This document shows, piece after piece, positions 1 to 11,624 of a DNA stretch of 64,000 nucleotides (position 1 is its first letter; each line of letters starts with the position of its first letter). The DNA comes from Erythrophleum ivorense (Eukaryota > Streptophyta > Magnoliopsida > Fabales > Fabaceae), in the NCBI GenBank assembly GCA_026724425.1, contig JAIUCV010000398.1, positions 310,001-374,000 of the forward strand, written 5' to 3'. The notes under the pieces are model-generated. The model searched no databases, had not been told where the DNA came from, and was given only the letters and a program-made list of their open reading frames with translations. Both the position numbers and the translations under genes were made by a program.

Positions 1-274
1 TCCAGTATTTCCTTATCTATTCGCTTGAGTTGCTTTTTATTTACCTAGGGCTTTTGTGTTGGGTACAGGAAAAAAAGTTCGAACAGCATTAAGATACTTT
101 TCTGAAAAATTTTATGGCCTTAAACTTACTATAACAGAGTTAATAAAAGAAGTTGGTCTGCCTGTGTGCTATATGTAATATGCTCTAAATATGGAACAAT
201 GTCAAACATCTACTCTAAATACGAAAGCTGTCATTATCTGTTGAAATAGTTCGAAGCATATTTAAATAAACTAC
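1..274 (-). other. intron 4 of the GET3B-like gene (partial)
   Basis: This stretch follows the donor site GT at 274-273 (minus strand) after exon 4. Neither strand shows the next expected conserved GET3 block (the glycine/leucine-rich stretch before the second nucleotide-binding segment), so the next exon must lie left of the window. The sequence is AT-rich and otherwise featureless. Confidence 0.6.
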
Positions 275-1925
275 CTGTTCTACAATGATTCCAAGACCCA
301 TACCATCCATGAAGTCTTTAACACCACTTCCACCATTTTTTTGAGCTGCATTTCGGAATTCTTCCCTAGCCTTCTCAGGGTTAATCTGTTATGAAACTAA
401 AAGTTTAAGTAAGCACATAGGTGGTTTAGGGGTAAATAAGACATTCATATGAAAATACCAATCATGTCATCAAGCAAGTAAATAACATAATGAAGCTTAT
501 TAGGGAAAGAAAAATCAGAAAATTTATCCAACATTCTAGTCAGCTTACTTCAAGAGCAAAAAGTGGATAATCAGGTCCTTCCACTGGAACCAATGTCCCC
601 CCTGTCAAATCCTAGAGTAAAATTGGAAAAATATGAGTTACACAGAGAAACACACGCTTAACTGTTTCAAATTACAAGCGGCAAGCTCAAAAAGCATAAG
701 CAGAACTAAAAGACATGTAATCAACCTGGGCAAAAGAATCACTCAGGGAATGTGCTGGATCAGTAGAAACCACAAGAGTGGGATGCCCATTATTAGCAAA
801 TTTAACAGCAAGCGAAGCAGCACAACTTGTCTTTCCTACTCCTCCTTTCCCCCCTAGCATGTAATACTTCCTCTGAGTTCCAGAAACCATGTCATCAAAC
901 CCTGATATAGCTTCTGCAGGAGCAGCTACTGAACTCACTGGCCCCAAAAAAAAAAAAAAACACACACACACACACACACAAAAAGAGAGTTTTGTTTTAA
1001 TAATTCTCAATAGGTATCCCAGTTGAATAACCAGTAACAGATAGAACATGAATTGCCTGAGAACAGCTGTGTTCTTTCTGATAATCATGTTTGGAAACAA
1101 TCACAAACACATCATGTCATTTTTAAATGAAAAGCAGAATAATACAGTCTAGAATTCCAAAGAAAAGACAGGACAGTTTAATTGGCTTCACCAGTTAAAG
1201 GTAGAAACTAAAATGCATACATAATGAGATGTAAATCATTCTTGAATCTAGGGTTTTTATATAAAATAATTACTGAACTACAAGTCACTTTAGTTTTTTC
1301 ACTCATGCAACAGAAAAAATATATATAAATATATATATATATTGAAATTTCTAAACAACCCCCACAAATTTTACTCGTGAGACAATGTCCCACTAAAATA
1401 ATTTAAGTTGCATCCTCCCGTTATACAAAGACGATAAGAAAATCACCATTGTATTTCCCTTACTATATCTCTATTTATCCTCATTTCTAATTACTTTTCA
1501 CCTCTTCTGTTTTCGCCCTTCAAACATCCATCCAATATTATACATCCTCAAAAAGATGGATTAAAGAGAAGAATCCAATAATAGAAGAAAAGAAGGGCAA
1601 TTCTGCGTTGGGTTCTTTAAATTAAAACACCAGCAGCTAGATAGATTGCAAATGAAGCAGAAATGATAAATGAACGAGGAAAACCGGAACACACTGCCCG
1701 ACGATATTATCTTGCAACAAATATTAATTTAAAAACAAGAAACAAAAAACCTTGGAATGATTTTCTGAGGGGTTTTCTGGCGGTAGAAAATGATGTAGAG
1801 GTGAAACCTTTGGCGAGACGGCGAGCGGTAGGCGTGGGTATGGTGGGTGCGATGGAGAAGAAGACGGCCTTTGCCATAGAATTTCTGGGAAGAGAAAAGA
1901 CGGGGACAACAGAGTGAGCAGCCAT
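275..1925 (-). CDS. GET3B: organellar GET3/ArsA-type ATPase, 5' part (exons 1-4)
   Basis: GET3 proteins are P-loop ATPases that carry tail-anchored membrane proteins; the GET3B branch in plants is plastidial. Four exons can be joined on the minus strand: 1925-1751, 937-726, 611-549 and 385-275. All introns are GT-AG and the phases fit (exon 1 ends one base into a codon, the others end in phase 0). They give the first 187 residues. Residues 1-58 have no Asp or Glu and many Ser, Ala and Arg, as in a plastid transit peptide. The deviant Walker A motif GGKGGVGKT is at 87-95, and the switch I motif STDPAHSLSDSF at 116-127 includes the expected catalytic Asp and His. Exon 3 reads on with DLTGGTLVPVEGP, and exon 4 with the methionine/glycine-rich DFMDGMGLG. 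The start ATG at 1925-1923 is the first in frame with the transit peptide. The C-terminal half is off the left edge. Plastid rather than mitochondrial targeting is inferred from the family branch and presequence composition. Confidence 0.9.
938..1750 (-). other. intron 1 of the GET3B-like gene
   Basis: This 813-bp intron has donor GT at 1750-1749 and acceptor AG at 939-938. It holds no other coding signal. The acceptor side is unusual: on the minus strand a (TG)10 run (980-961) and a T15 run (960-946) end six bases before the AG, so a microsatellite supplies the whole polypyrimidine tract. A short AT repeat lies at about 1318-1345. Confidence 0.8.
946..980. repeat. compound microsatellite (A)15(CA)10
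   Basis: A perfect A15 run is followed by ten CA units on the plus strand. It is directly next to the exon 2 acceptor of the GET3B-like gene and is likely to vary in length between individuals. Confidence 0.95.
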
Positions 1926-3123
1926 GACTTATTTTTATAGCTCAAGTTGCTGCAAGCAATTGGCAAATAGAATTCCGGAGATAATTTAAAGTTTGCAGCT
2001 ATGGATAGCCAACATAAATGAGCTTTCTTGAGCAGACCACAAAAAGAAACGGTAACTTCCGTGCCCCCTGCTCATGGCCCCGAGTTCTACATACTCTGTT
2101 TCTGTTCCAAGACCAACGTGTGTGTGAGCGTGCGTGCGTGCGTGCGTGTGTGTGGAGAGAAGTGAGGAAAAGAAACAAAACAAGGAAAATAAATGTAAAT
2201 TACATTTGATAAAATCCAGCAAGTTGTTGGAAAAATAAATTAATGCGAGAAAAATTATGGACTGCAGTTTGCTTAATAATGTAATTATGAAAAATTATGA
2301 AGTGCAGTTTGTTTAATAACATAATCATGAATTAAAAATAATTTACAATTATAATTTTATTTAATTTCTCAATAATCAATGTTTTGAAAATTTACATTTG
2401 AATTTTTTTTCGTGTCTACAGTTTTTTTATAAAATAAATTTTTTCATAAAATAAACAAATAACTTTATATTAAAGTATTAATAAATATAACATGTCTAAA
2501 TTCTAATCATTTAAATTAACAAAAATAGAAAAAAAAATACGAAATCTCCTTTGAACTTTGAATCATTTACAAATTACTACTTTAAGTTTCAAAACTAAAA
2601 TCATTACAACTTTCACAAAACAACATGCCCCACATTTCGGCTTCAAAGGAGCCTATTCCATAAAGATTCTTGAACTACAGGGCACCAATTCCCCATCATG
2701 GTCCAAATAGAGATCCGCATTTCATATAATTAAGAAGCACTTGCCCTTCGAGATTACAAGTTGAATCTAATAAATTGTTGGATACATGGCTAACCATGCA
2801 GGTTTACCAAAAAAATGTACAAATATCAGAAGGAATATATCACCTTTTTGGACACAAACGTCTTCCGAAACAGAATAGTTAGTTCACAAAACAAACCCTT
2901 TTCCTCCCAAGATCTCAGTACTAACTCAAATGTTAGTGGACAAAAATTGGGCGGAACCTTTTCAACCTTTGCCATTAAATTCTCCAACAAAAATTATTTC
3001 TTTTATAAAAGTCAAGTGGTTCCTGTATTGTAAATAAATTATTACATGTTATATTTCCATTGAACAATATACTAACAAAAACCTAAACACTAAAGTTTGG
3101 CCCTGCATTTGTCAGAGCACTTT
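1926..3123. other. intergenic region: GET3B 5' flank and DNLZ 3' flank
   Basis: The right side holds the 3' untranslated region of the zinc-finger gene ending at 3124. The left side holds the leader and promoter of the GET3B-like gene, including a GTGC/TG microsatellite at about 2117-2155. The middle (about 2225-2630) is very AT-rich. No open frame with recognisable coding character and no clear core promoter was found. Confidence 0.5.
2117..2155. repeat. TG/TGCG microsatellite
   Basis: Alternating GTGTGTGAGCG, (TGCG)n and TGTG units sit about 200 bp upstream of the GET3B-like start codon, so they may lie in its promoter or leader. Confidence 0.85.
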
Positions 3124-6100
3124 CTAAGGTTTTCTTCCGGCTATATCTTCCAGTGTAAGATTCAATGTATCAACCGAACCTTTCTTCACATCTTCTCCAC
3201 GAGCAGCCAAGAAATCCTCAACACTTCCTGGTTCACCAAACCACCCAAGACGATCGGCAATCAGGTGCAGATTATTACAGCCCCCACACCTTGCAACCAC
3301 CACACCTTTTTCATAGGATTCGCGACAAACTGTCTTAATGGATCTTGTTTCGCATACCTTGCAGGTGAAAATCATAGCAAGATCATGCCTTGAGGATGTT
3401 TTGAAACTGGACTTGGCAGAAAATTCTACAGCAGAACTCTCAGTACTGGCATATGGGTCGGAACTAAGCTTTAAGCCACGAGCTTCCTTATTTTCTGAAT
3501 CTTCACTAACATGGTTGGTTGGATTTGTGTGTGTCTGAACTCCCCTTTCATAAAGTCCATATCTGCTTAATATTGCACCGATAGAAGAATGCCAAGAGGA
3601 TACTGCCAATAAACAAAAACATATTAAATAACAAAAACAACGTGTAGTATTATACAGAGAGATAACCAAAAACCTATTCATTCTTAAAGGTATAGGAATA
3701 AAAATATTTATGCATACATCATATAGAAATGTGTCAAAAGAACCACTTGACCTAAAAGCCTAAGTTCTCAAGCTAAGGATCAAGAGGGGCTTTGACAAGC
3801 ATTAAGTTCAGCAGGAGATTTGCAAAAGTTGACAGTTGAGAGCATAACCTTATTACTAATATACATTATCCCCAAAAAAAGAAAATCAATAGATAATAAC
3901 AGAAACCATACTGTTCTACAAAAATGCCAGCTATAAACATCAGATTATTTAGAGCAGGGTCAAACTATATCTATATTGACCTCTTTTCCTTTTCTTTCTA
4001 AATCCTGTTTTCTTCACATTCTATATTAAGTGGGAAACGCAAAAGTTAAATAAAACCAGCAGTTTATTAAAATAAATTTTCTTTGGTTTAGAATAAACAA
4101 AAGTTTTTTTATCAAAATAGTTTTGACTTTTACATATCTTTAAATCAGGGTTATCAAGATATTTTCTAAGCATCCTAATTACTAAATAAATGGTCTTAGA
4201 TTTATGCTGAAATTTCAAGCTCTAAATTTCCAATAAAAGAAATGATTTTATTCAAAAAGAGGAGGACTTTTTTTTTGGGGGGGGGGGGGGGTAACAAAAT
4301 AGAAGTTAATGAACTTGAGAACACAACCATGACAACAGAGATGGTAACTAATCAAGCTCAAGCTATCATGAAAGTAATCAGGTGCTCGTTTAAAAAATTC
4401 CAAAGACCTAGAGAAATTAACAAACAATAAAAAGGGTAGCACCATCTTAAACTTCTTTTGATAAAAGAAGAATTTATTATTAGAAAGTAAGAAATGACAT
4501 TACATTTAGGGGAAGAATGAGGAAAAGAAAAATGAAAGGGAAATATTAATGGTGAGCCAAAGAAACTCAACAAAACAAAGAACTGTCCAAAGGCTTTGTA
4601 GATCAACAATAGAAATTCACTTGAAAACTTGAAACAACCGTGGGCAAATAGAAGGGCTATGAGACAGCATTGAAATTAGAAACACAATTACTCTCTAATC
4701 ATATACACTAAAAACTTCATAAACCGCACACTGCCATAGAATCTTAACATCCTCAACCCTTCCAAAATCGTTTGAAACATAAAAGTAAAAACTGCTCCAA
4801 GATGAAATAACATGCCCAATAATCAGCAAGAACCCCAAACAGGTTATTATATAAGAAAGTAACCTCCTTACGAAGCAAAAATAAGTGGGAAATTGCTTCC
4901 AAACTATAGCCACACAAAATTCACATATCAGGACAAAGAATTGTGTGATTCTATGAATCTCCAACAAGTCACTAGTGTTAATCGTAGTATTAAGTACTGC
5001 TGTCTAAACAAAAGATAAGAAGGTTTAAACTTCTAAAATAATCCTTGATAAACTGATAAACATAATTTTTAAGAGCTTGGACACTGCAGTCTGGACAGCT
5101 CAGAGAACAGTTACTAAATCAATGCCATTTTAGTTTAGTTAATTATTTAAAATTTTAAAAGCCAGTATTTTTTATGTATAACTATTTGAGTACTAAATTA
5201 GACATAACCAGCTCATACTAGTGGGGCAGGCAGGATGCAGTAAGGCATGGTAGCAGCAGGGTCTGGGAGTTCACAGACAGCATTCTGAATTAGCTCATCA
5301 TAATACAATAAATATATGTATATATATATATATATATTTGGGTTACAGATTCAAAGTCGTAATCAATCATGCAAAATAATAGCAGAATTACATTATTCCT
5401 ATCCCCATGTAACATCCAATCTTTCCTAGACATTTGTATCCAATATAATTCTTCCTGATCCAGGGTGAGATTTAATTGGGCTATGAATTCTGCCTAAAAA
5501 TCACCTCCAAAAAAAAAAAAGAATTATACAATCACAGCGCCTTATAAATACCATTCAGCCTAGCTATGAGCTGTCACTTGCATCCAAACAGATTGCCAAA
5601 AGACTCTTTATTCCATGTTAAAGCTTATCTATCTCTTGAATTTTTATATTGAATTGAGAGCCTTGCTGCCCTCTTTTAACCAAGAACTTCATACCAACTC
5701 ATTGAAAGAAGGCTCCTACATTTTTTTTAATGAAAAAATAATTTATTGATGAGAAGAGAAAATACAAGAAGATACAGCAATAGAAGATAAGAAGTCCCAG
5801 ACTCTTCATCTCAAGAGAGCCTTTCAATCCCTTTGAAGGTCCACATGAGGAACATCCCTAAAAAAACCATTTGCCAAACCAACATACAGGACAAAAAAGT
5901 AACCGTCCCCAAGAGAAGATGTGGCAACAGAAATCTGATTAAAATCTCTTGCATAACCAAATGCACCACAAACTAGCAAGAACTACACACTAGCAAAGAA
6001 CCTTATGCTCCTTTTGCCTCCTGAAACGCATAAACTTGATAGCTAGAAAGGCCTAGAGATCAGCTGGACAAACTCAACTCTCCTCAAAGAAACCAAACAG

Positions 6101-9100
6101 TTTATTTTACAAAATCAAAATTATGCTTTGCACTTGTAGATATTAAGGTGGTAAGAAAACTAGCTGAGCAGCTAGTACAGAGCAATTGGAAACACAACTC
6201 TATTCAATTCATTCACAATAATTACATCTATATATCCCCATATTTATTCTGATAGATATATAACTAGGACTTCCTAACAGAAATAATAGACTAACAGACT
6301 TCTAACTAACATACTTCCAACTAACTATTAATGCCAACTAGTCCCCCCCCCCCTTTTCCCTGTCCTTAAGGATTTGTAAATATTCAAAAACTTAAAAAAA
6401 AAAAAAAAAAAGAGAGACATTCTTCGGTGGTTGGAAGGGGTTCCTCAGTTGCAAACTCTTGGCCCACTGCTCAATTCATCAATGGCCCTTGGTTGCCGAT
6501 GAAGCACCTTCTAAGAAAGTGATCGCAAGTCTTGATTGATAAAATATCAATGAAGGAAATTCACTCATATCACTAGCTAACTGAATCCTCACCTTTTATT
6601 CCAAAGAATGTCCTAGAAGCACAAAACCAAGAAGCATAACTGGCCCATCAAAGAGTGATGCATCCCATGCCAGCCAAATGTTAAGTAGTGAGATTGAACT
6701 AATGACAAAGGCAGTTATAGAGCCAAATCCCACAAGAGAGTTCATATTTAGTTGTCCCTTTTTAAATGCCCTTAGGCAATCAACCAATAATTCTCAACTT
6801 GGTCCCAACAAGGCCTCCAAAGCAAAACCCCATTTCACATACGAATTATGAGGACCTTCCCATAGGGATCTGTGAGCAATATAGACCTCCCATAGGGATC
6901 CATGAGCAATATGAATACGTAAAGTCCAAGTAATGGCAACACAGTTCCAACTCTTCACAAATTGTTCTTCCACCTTCTTCACCAAATCCTTCCACTTCCT
7001 CACATTTTCTGCCACTCCCATACTCAAAGCCCTTCATTTTGCAAGAAAACTGCATTCAATTAGTCTCCAAGCAAGGATTTCAGCTCCGATTCCCAAATAG
7101 TTTGTCTTCAGACCCGAAGGCCCTGGTCCTTTCTCAAGTTTTTCCAACTTAATGGCATTGGTCTTAGCCAACATGTTGATGACAACCAAGTCAACCCGCT
7201 CATCAACAGGCAAAATATTTTTTACTCAAGAGACACGAGCTCTACACATTATTCCAGTAACATCTAGTAAAACAACCAAATCTCTGTTCTTCCCCTAGCC
7301 TTGTAGAGTAGCTTCAGCTAAGTCAATTCTAGTTTCAAAGGAGTTTACTATGACAAGGTTTGGGCCCGAATCTAGCTAGAGAATGCACTCACATCTAAAG
7401 CTGCAACGTCATTTTGCCAGTAGTTGAGAATTGAAGTCAATATTATGGATGGTTTCTTCTATAACTAAAGCACAGCTCAGGCTAAGGGGAGAGAGAAAGT
7501 CTCAGTAGATGAGTCACTAGGATTGGCAGCAAAAGAAAGAGAAATGAAGAGATAGAGGAGATCGAGAGAGCAAACTTGTGGACTCAAGCAGGTGTTTCTT
7601 GTTTGTTTCCCCACACTCCAAAATCCAAGGCTTTCGTATGGCTTGATTTGAAAAACTGGATGGACTCAACTAGTAAACCAGTCCAGATGCCAGGCACTTA
7701 ACGAGTCATTAAACTTATCTCGCCCACTCAAATAAAGACCTTGCTTGTTCCATATTAGATTAAAGAGAAGGCACACATTCCTTCACTGAACTCATAGTCT
7801 GGTTTATTACCCCACACACAAGATTTCGACCGAGTCTTTGATGTGGCACTATGTACTGAATAGTAGTGACATACTTCATCTTTTCCGTCTCAGCTTCCAT
7901 CAACCAATCCTCTGTTTCAATATTTCCTTTGATTAGCACCTCTTAGACTCAAGTAGGAAGTTCCTGTTTGATGTCGCCTTCATCCTTTCCGACCTTCTCA
8001 TAATCATCTTTTTCACCATTGGAAGACTTTTGCATCTTCTGGTCATTTTCTTAGTTTAGTGTGTTTTGGAGTTCATCATCTTCTTTGGTACAGACTCAAC
8101 TCCAGGCAAATTCTCTTCTTCTTGGGCTATCATGGTCAAAGGATCTTCCTCTTGAATTTTCGCAAACAAAAAATCTTGAAGAATGGTGGTCTGTGCTTAG
8201 CTCTTAGACTTCACCTCTAGCTTGAAAACATTTGCTGCGAGCTTTGGCAGTAGCTCCTCCACTCATGCCATGGAGCTTTGCAATTCAGTAAACTCTATTT
8301 GCATCATCCTCATTTCTTGATTCGGCTTCCCAAAGTCATCATGCATTCCTACCTTGGTGCCCAGAACGTTGCTATAATACCACTTGGTACAGAGGAATTG
8401 GAAACACAACTCTATTCAATTCATTCACACCAATTACATCAGTATTTCCCCCATTTATACTGATAGAGATACAACCAGGGCTTCCAAACAAGAATAACAT
8501 ACTACCAAACTTCTATCTAACATAATTCCAACTAACTATTAATGCCAACTAATACTAATCCCATGCAACAACAGCAAGTGTAGTAAGTGACAAAAGTGAA
8601 TAGCAGGCTGCAATCTGTCGACCAAATGCCGCTTCCAGAATTATAGACTTATAGTACTTTCAGAAGCTACCAGGGATAGTACTACAAGCACTAGCAGCAA
8701 AAAGATGCATTTCAATGCCAGAGTGGCATAACAAACCAAGAACTCATTTAGCATATTGTTGTTCCATTATCTATCTGCAATTATAGGAAACCATTGATGT
8801 ATGATTAAAGGCTCTTGCTCCCACAAGCTTATTTTTGTGAAAATTGATCTTGAACAACATATTAAGGCTCTAGCAGCTAAAGCCACAAGCAAGTACAATT
8901 TTGTCAAACACTTTTCAGCTGTTTCACTTGTTTCACATTGATATGGTAGGCAAACCACACCTCAAAATAAATAAATAAATAAAATTAAAAAATAACAAAA
9001 GATAAACAAAATCTAAGAGCGATGAGAGAGTGATACTTAAACCCATATCAGATATGTATGTGTTTGATATATGTCCAACACTTATATCAGATACGATGCA

Positions 9101-10375
9101 ATACTGTCGTGCCTGGTATCCATATTACCATATCAATATCTGTGCTTCTTAGGCTAGAAGGCATTAATATGAGTGCATGTTTGGTTTATCCAGCTTTGGC
9201 TCATGAAAGTTCCTAAATATCAAGATAAATCACTTAGCTTGTAACATTTTACAGTTCAATAAAAACCAAACCAATCCCTAAGAAAACTAGCAGAATTGCT
9301 TGGTTTACACAATCCAAGTCCAGGCTCAGAATCAATTAGGCCTTTAAAATTCTATCTCATGTCTCCATGCTGGCCCAAACTCACAAAGACATACTTATCA
9401 ACTTGCATAAATGCATTCAAGTAGAAAACCCACACCAAAGCCAACCAAGAGTTTGAATATGAATAGAATGAGTCCCACCACATTTATGAAGAACATCTAA
9501 CACATGTTTAGAAAACCTGTGAACTGGAACCATGCAAAGCAAGAAGAATTCCAAATGTGAAGCTTTTTTTGGTTTATTATGACAGTTTTAGGATTACGGG
9601 TAAGAAAGTTTCAACTTACAATTGATTTGGGGAATCAGGTTTTCCCTTGTCCTGCTCCTAAATCTTAAATCAGCCACCTATGTAACTGCCCAAAATGAAC
9701 CATGCCTCTGCTAATGGCAGAGGACAAACAAGAATGAAAGATATGTTGTCGAATCTTACATCCATCTCGTTCCTGTCTTAGAGTATGACAAGTTATTCAT
9801 AGCCAACCATTATCAAGGTCAAATAATGGATGTATCACCAACTTCATTGAAAGACCAAAGAGGCGTCTTCATAAAACTTAACTGAGATATCAACCGACAA
9901 AAATATACCATCAAATCCCCTCATTTTTGTTTTCACAACAATCAATTAGCTGAATGACTTAGATTTTATGGCATCTAAGTAATACTCGAGTATGTAACCA
10001 AGAATCATTAGCCAACACATATTCATAATTAATCCAATTAAACGCATCAGCCTTGTTTAATAGCTACTGAGACCAGGAAAAGCGGAAAACTTAAAAAATA
10101 TAAATGAATATAAAGAGGATGTTTCTGATTTTTATGATGGCAAGAGCTCCATTCATGGGGTAGACCGAAACACTCCAGAATACACATGAACCGAAGCAAA
10201 CACCAAAACGAAGTAATCAACCAGTAAATTTAGTAACTATAATGTTGCGTTAGTAGGGTTTCAAGGGTTTGCAAAGGCAGATGAAAGAACAAGACAAACC
10301 TTCAGAATTTGGGTTGCGAGGGTATTGTCGCGGAAAAGATGGAATCAACCGCCGCTGCAATATCCTTGCCGCCAT
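3124..10375 (-). CDS. Zim17/DNL-type zinc-finger protein, mitochondrial
   Basis: Proteins of this family (Zim17/Tim15/Hep1, zf-DNL) keep mitochondrial Hsp70 soluble and active in protein import and folding; plants also have plastid forms. Two exons join in phase: 10375-10300 (25 codons plus one base, donor GT at 10299-10298) and 3602-3124 (acceptor AG at 3604-3603, ending in a stop). The product is 184 residues. Residues 1-20 contain six Arg and no acidic residue, which fits a mitochondrial presequence. Residues 26-100 are poorly conserved and Ser-rich. The zinc domain has Cys106/Cys109 (CKVC) and Cys131/Cys134 (CGGC), followed by HLIADRLGWFGEPGSVEDFL. The signature reads DRL where the family name motif is DNL. 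The C-terminal tail carries LTLEDIAGRK. The intron is 6.7 kb, long for a plant gene, and contains an LTR element. Extra exons inside it cannot be ruled out, but none is needed. Confidence 0.87.
6174..6341 (-). repeat. 3' LTR of the intronic element
   Basis: This is the left copy of the LTR pair and lies just downstream (minus strand) of the polypurine tract. It differs from the other copy by scattered substitutions and small indels. Confidence 0.78.
6342..6360 (-). other. polypurine tract of the intronic element
   Basis: On the minus strand this reads AGGGAAAAGG followed by a long G run, directly before the 3' LTR. This is the expected place and composition for the plus-strand priming site. 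Confidence 0.7.
6863..6916. repeat. 27-bp imperfect tandem duplication
   Basis: The motif CCCATAGGGATC(C/T)(A/G)TGAGCAATAT occurs twice in a row inside the intronic LTR element. It adds no function I can see. Confidence 0.6.
8371..8382 (-). other. primer-binding site (initiator tRNA-Met type)
   Basis: TGGTATTATAGC on the minus strand differs at two positions from TGGTATCAGAGC, the usual plant LTR-element site complementary to initiator tRNA-Met. It lies next to the 5' LTR. Confidence 0.75.
8384..8552 (-). repeat. 5' LTR of the intronic element
   Basis: This is the right copy of the LTR pair and is followed on the minus strand by the primer-binding site. Confidence 0.78.
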
Positions 10376-10453
10376 GGGAAGATTACTGCAAAGGTGGTCG
10401 TTCGTAATTGGTGTACAACGCAATCCTAACCTCTAATTTTTCACACCTGGCCA

Positions 10454-10459
10454 TTTATA
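10454..10459 (-). promoter_or_regulatory. probable TATA box of the DNL zinc-finger gene
   Basis: TATAAA on the minus strand, in the context TTATTATAAATGG, lies 79 bases before the start codon, leaving a leader of about 50 bases. A GGGCC-containing motif just upstream resembles the site II elements often found in promoters of mitochondrial-protein genes. This is inference from position and sequence only. Confidence 0.4.
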
Positions 10460-11230
10460 ATAACCCCCGTGGCCCGGCTTTTCTTTCTGGCTCTGCTACT
10501 TCTGCTTGTAGAACGGTGTGGTTAGTTAGATGATACAAAGAAATAGAAAATGTAAAAAATCAATAAATAAATTTTTATTTTTTAAAAACTAATTTAATAA
10601 TTAAAATAATAGTTTGAAAAATAAAATAATTATTATAAAAACATAATAAACATAAACTATAAAAAAATATATATTCGCTTCACAACAATCCTAATTGTTT
10701 TATTGTCCTAATTATTTCATCTTCTTCAATATTTCTTTCTTAAGTTCAAATTTAGTTATTTGTATATTTTTGTATAAAATAATAAAAAAATATTTTTTAA
10801 ACTAAAAAACTGTATGATATTATTAGAGAGCATGTATATATATATATATATATAATTTTTTTTCATGCAAAATATGCTGTCCATAATATGTTTTGATAGT
10901 TTTCTGTTGGTGTTACCCAATGACTATAGTATTTTGCGTAGATTACTATTGTGGCATGATGTTAGAATTTTATGATTTTGCCAAAATAATATTGTTAATA
11001 TGAGATTATGATTTTGTATGATTATATTGAGTCTTATTTGATATTTAATATTCTTTGATTTTTTATGTTAGAATATTTGTAGAAAATATTAATGTGAAAA
11101 AAATGATTAAGGTGTTTTGTTGAACTATTAGTTGAAAATGCCTCACAATTTAAGTATCATCTTTTATCTTTATGACTACTTAATGGGAAACATAGTATTG
11201 TATTCCCCTTGAAAAACCTACCTCTATTAT
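10460..11230. other. AT-rich intergenic DNA
   Basis: There is no coding signal on either strand. It contains long A/T runs and a TA repeat at about 10836-10853. Confidence 0.5.
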
Positions 11231-11624
11231 AACCCACTCTAATGAATCATTGATTCCTTTTAGATACTCTCTCCGATCTATATTATAAAGCACTTTCAAC
11301 TATTTCACACACTTTAATAAAATTACCTAACTACCTCGAACTCTTTAAATTTATTACTTTTTTTACGGTTACCCTTATTTATGAAAGAGAGAAAAAAGAA
11401 AAAGTCAAACTAACATTTCTTTTTAAAAAAGAAGAGGGGTATTTTTGGAAAGTCAATACAAAAGATTACATGATATCTTATATTTTGGACCAAATAAACC
11501 TTTTAAAAAAGTGTCTTATATATTGGACCGGAAGGAGTAGCAAATAACTATTTCTTGATAATAACCCACTATAGTGGATCATTGATTCCTTTAGGTACCA
11601 AGTAACTATTTCCAGGTCGCTTCC
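11231..11624. repeat. 59-bp tandem duplication split by a MITE
   Basis: A unit with AACCCACT, GATTCCTTT and AACTATTT occurs twice (starting at 11231 and 11563). Subtracting the 271-bp MITE and its extra TA from the spacing leaves a period of 59 bp. The first copy is interrupted by the MITE. Confidence 0.7.
11267..11537. mobile_element. Stowaway-like MITE, 271 bp
   Basis: The ends are imperfect inverted repeats: CTCTCTCCGATCTATATTAT on the left, and CTCCTTCCGGTCCAATATAT when the right end is read on the minus strand. TA is present directly outside both ends (11265-11266 and 11538-11539), as in Tc1/mariner-derived Stowaway elements, whose ends typically begin CTCCCTCCG. It has no coding capacity. 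Confidence 0.8.

Larger units (their letters stand above)
6174..8552 (-). mobile_element. decayed 2.4-kb LTR retrotransposon in intron
   Basis: Two direct repeats of about 168 bp (6174-6341 and 8384-8552) share most of their bases, for example the shared run GGAAACACAACTCTATTCAA. Read on the minus strand, the right copy is the 5' LTR. It is followed within two bases by TGGTATTATAGC (8382-8371), ten of twelve matches to the plant primer-binding site for initiator tRNA-Met. The left copy is preceded by a G-rich polypurine tract. The internal 2 kb has only broken frames, the best being a short stretch just after the primer site, so the element is non-autonomous or dead. I could not find a target-site duplication, so the outer limits are approximate to a few bases. 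Confidence 0.8.
3603..10299 (-). other. 6.7-kb intron of the DNL zinc-finger gene
   Basis: The intron runs between the GT donor at 10299-10298 and the AG acceptor at 3604-3603. It contains the LTR element at 6174-8552, a poly-G run at about 4277-4291, a TA repeat at about 5313-5338, and an AT-rich remainder in which I see no exon. The stretch around 5720-6170 has the look of old transposon sequence but I could not name it. Confidence 0.75.

Noticed and set aside
1930..1939. TATAAAAATA as TATA box of the GET3B-like gene
   Set aside because: It lies only four bases before the start codon, too close for a TATA box.
3603..3681. Longer reading frame giving 27 extra N-terminal residues (MNRFLVIS...) to the DNL zinc-finger protein
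   Set aside because: It crosses the AG acceptor at 3604-3603. The exon at 10375-10300 joins in phase and gives an Arg-rich presequence, while the extra frame is AT-rich intron.
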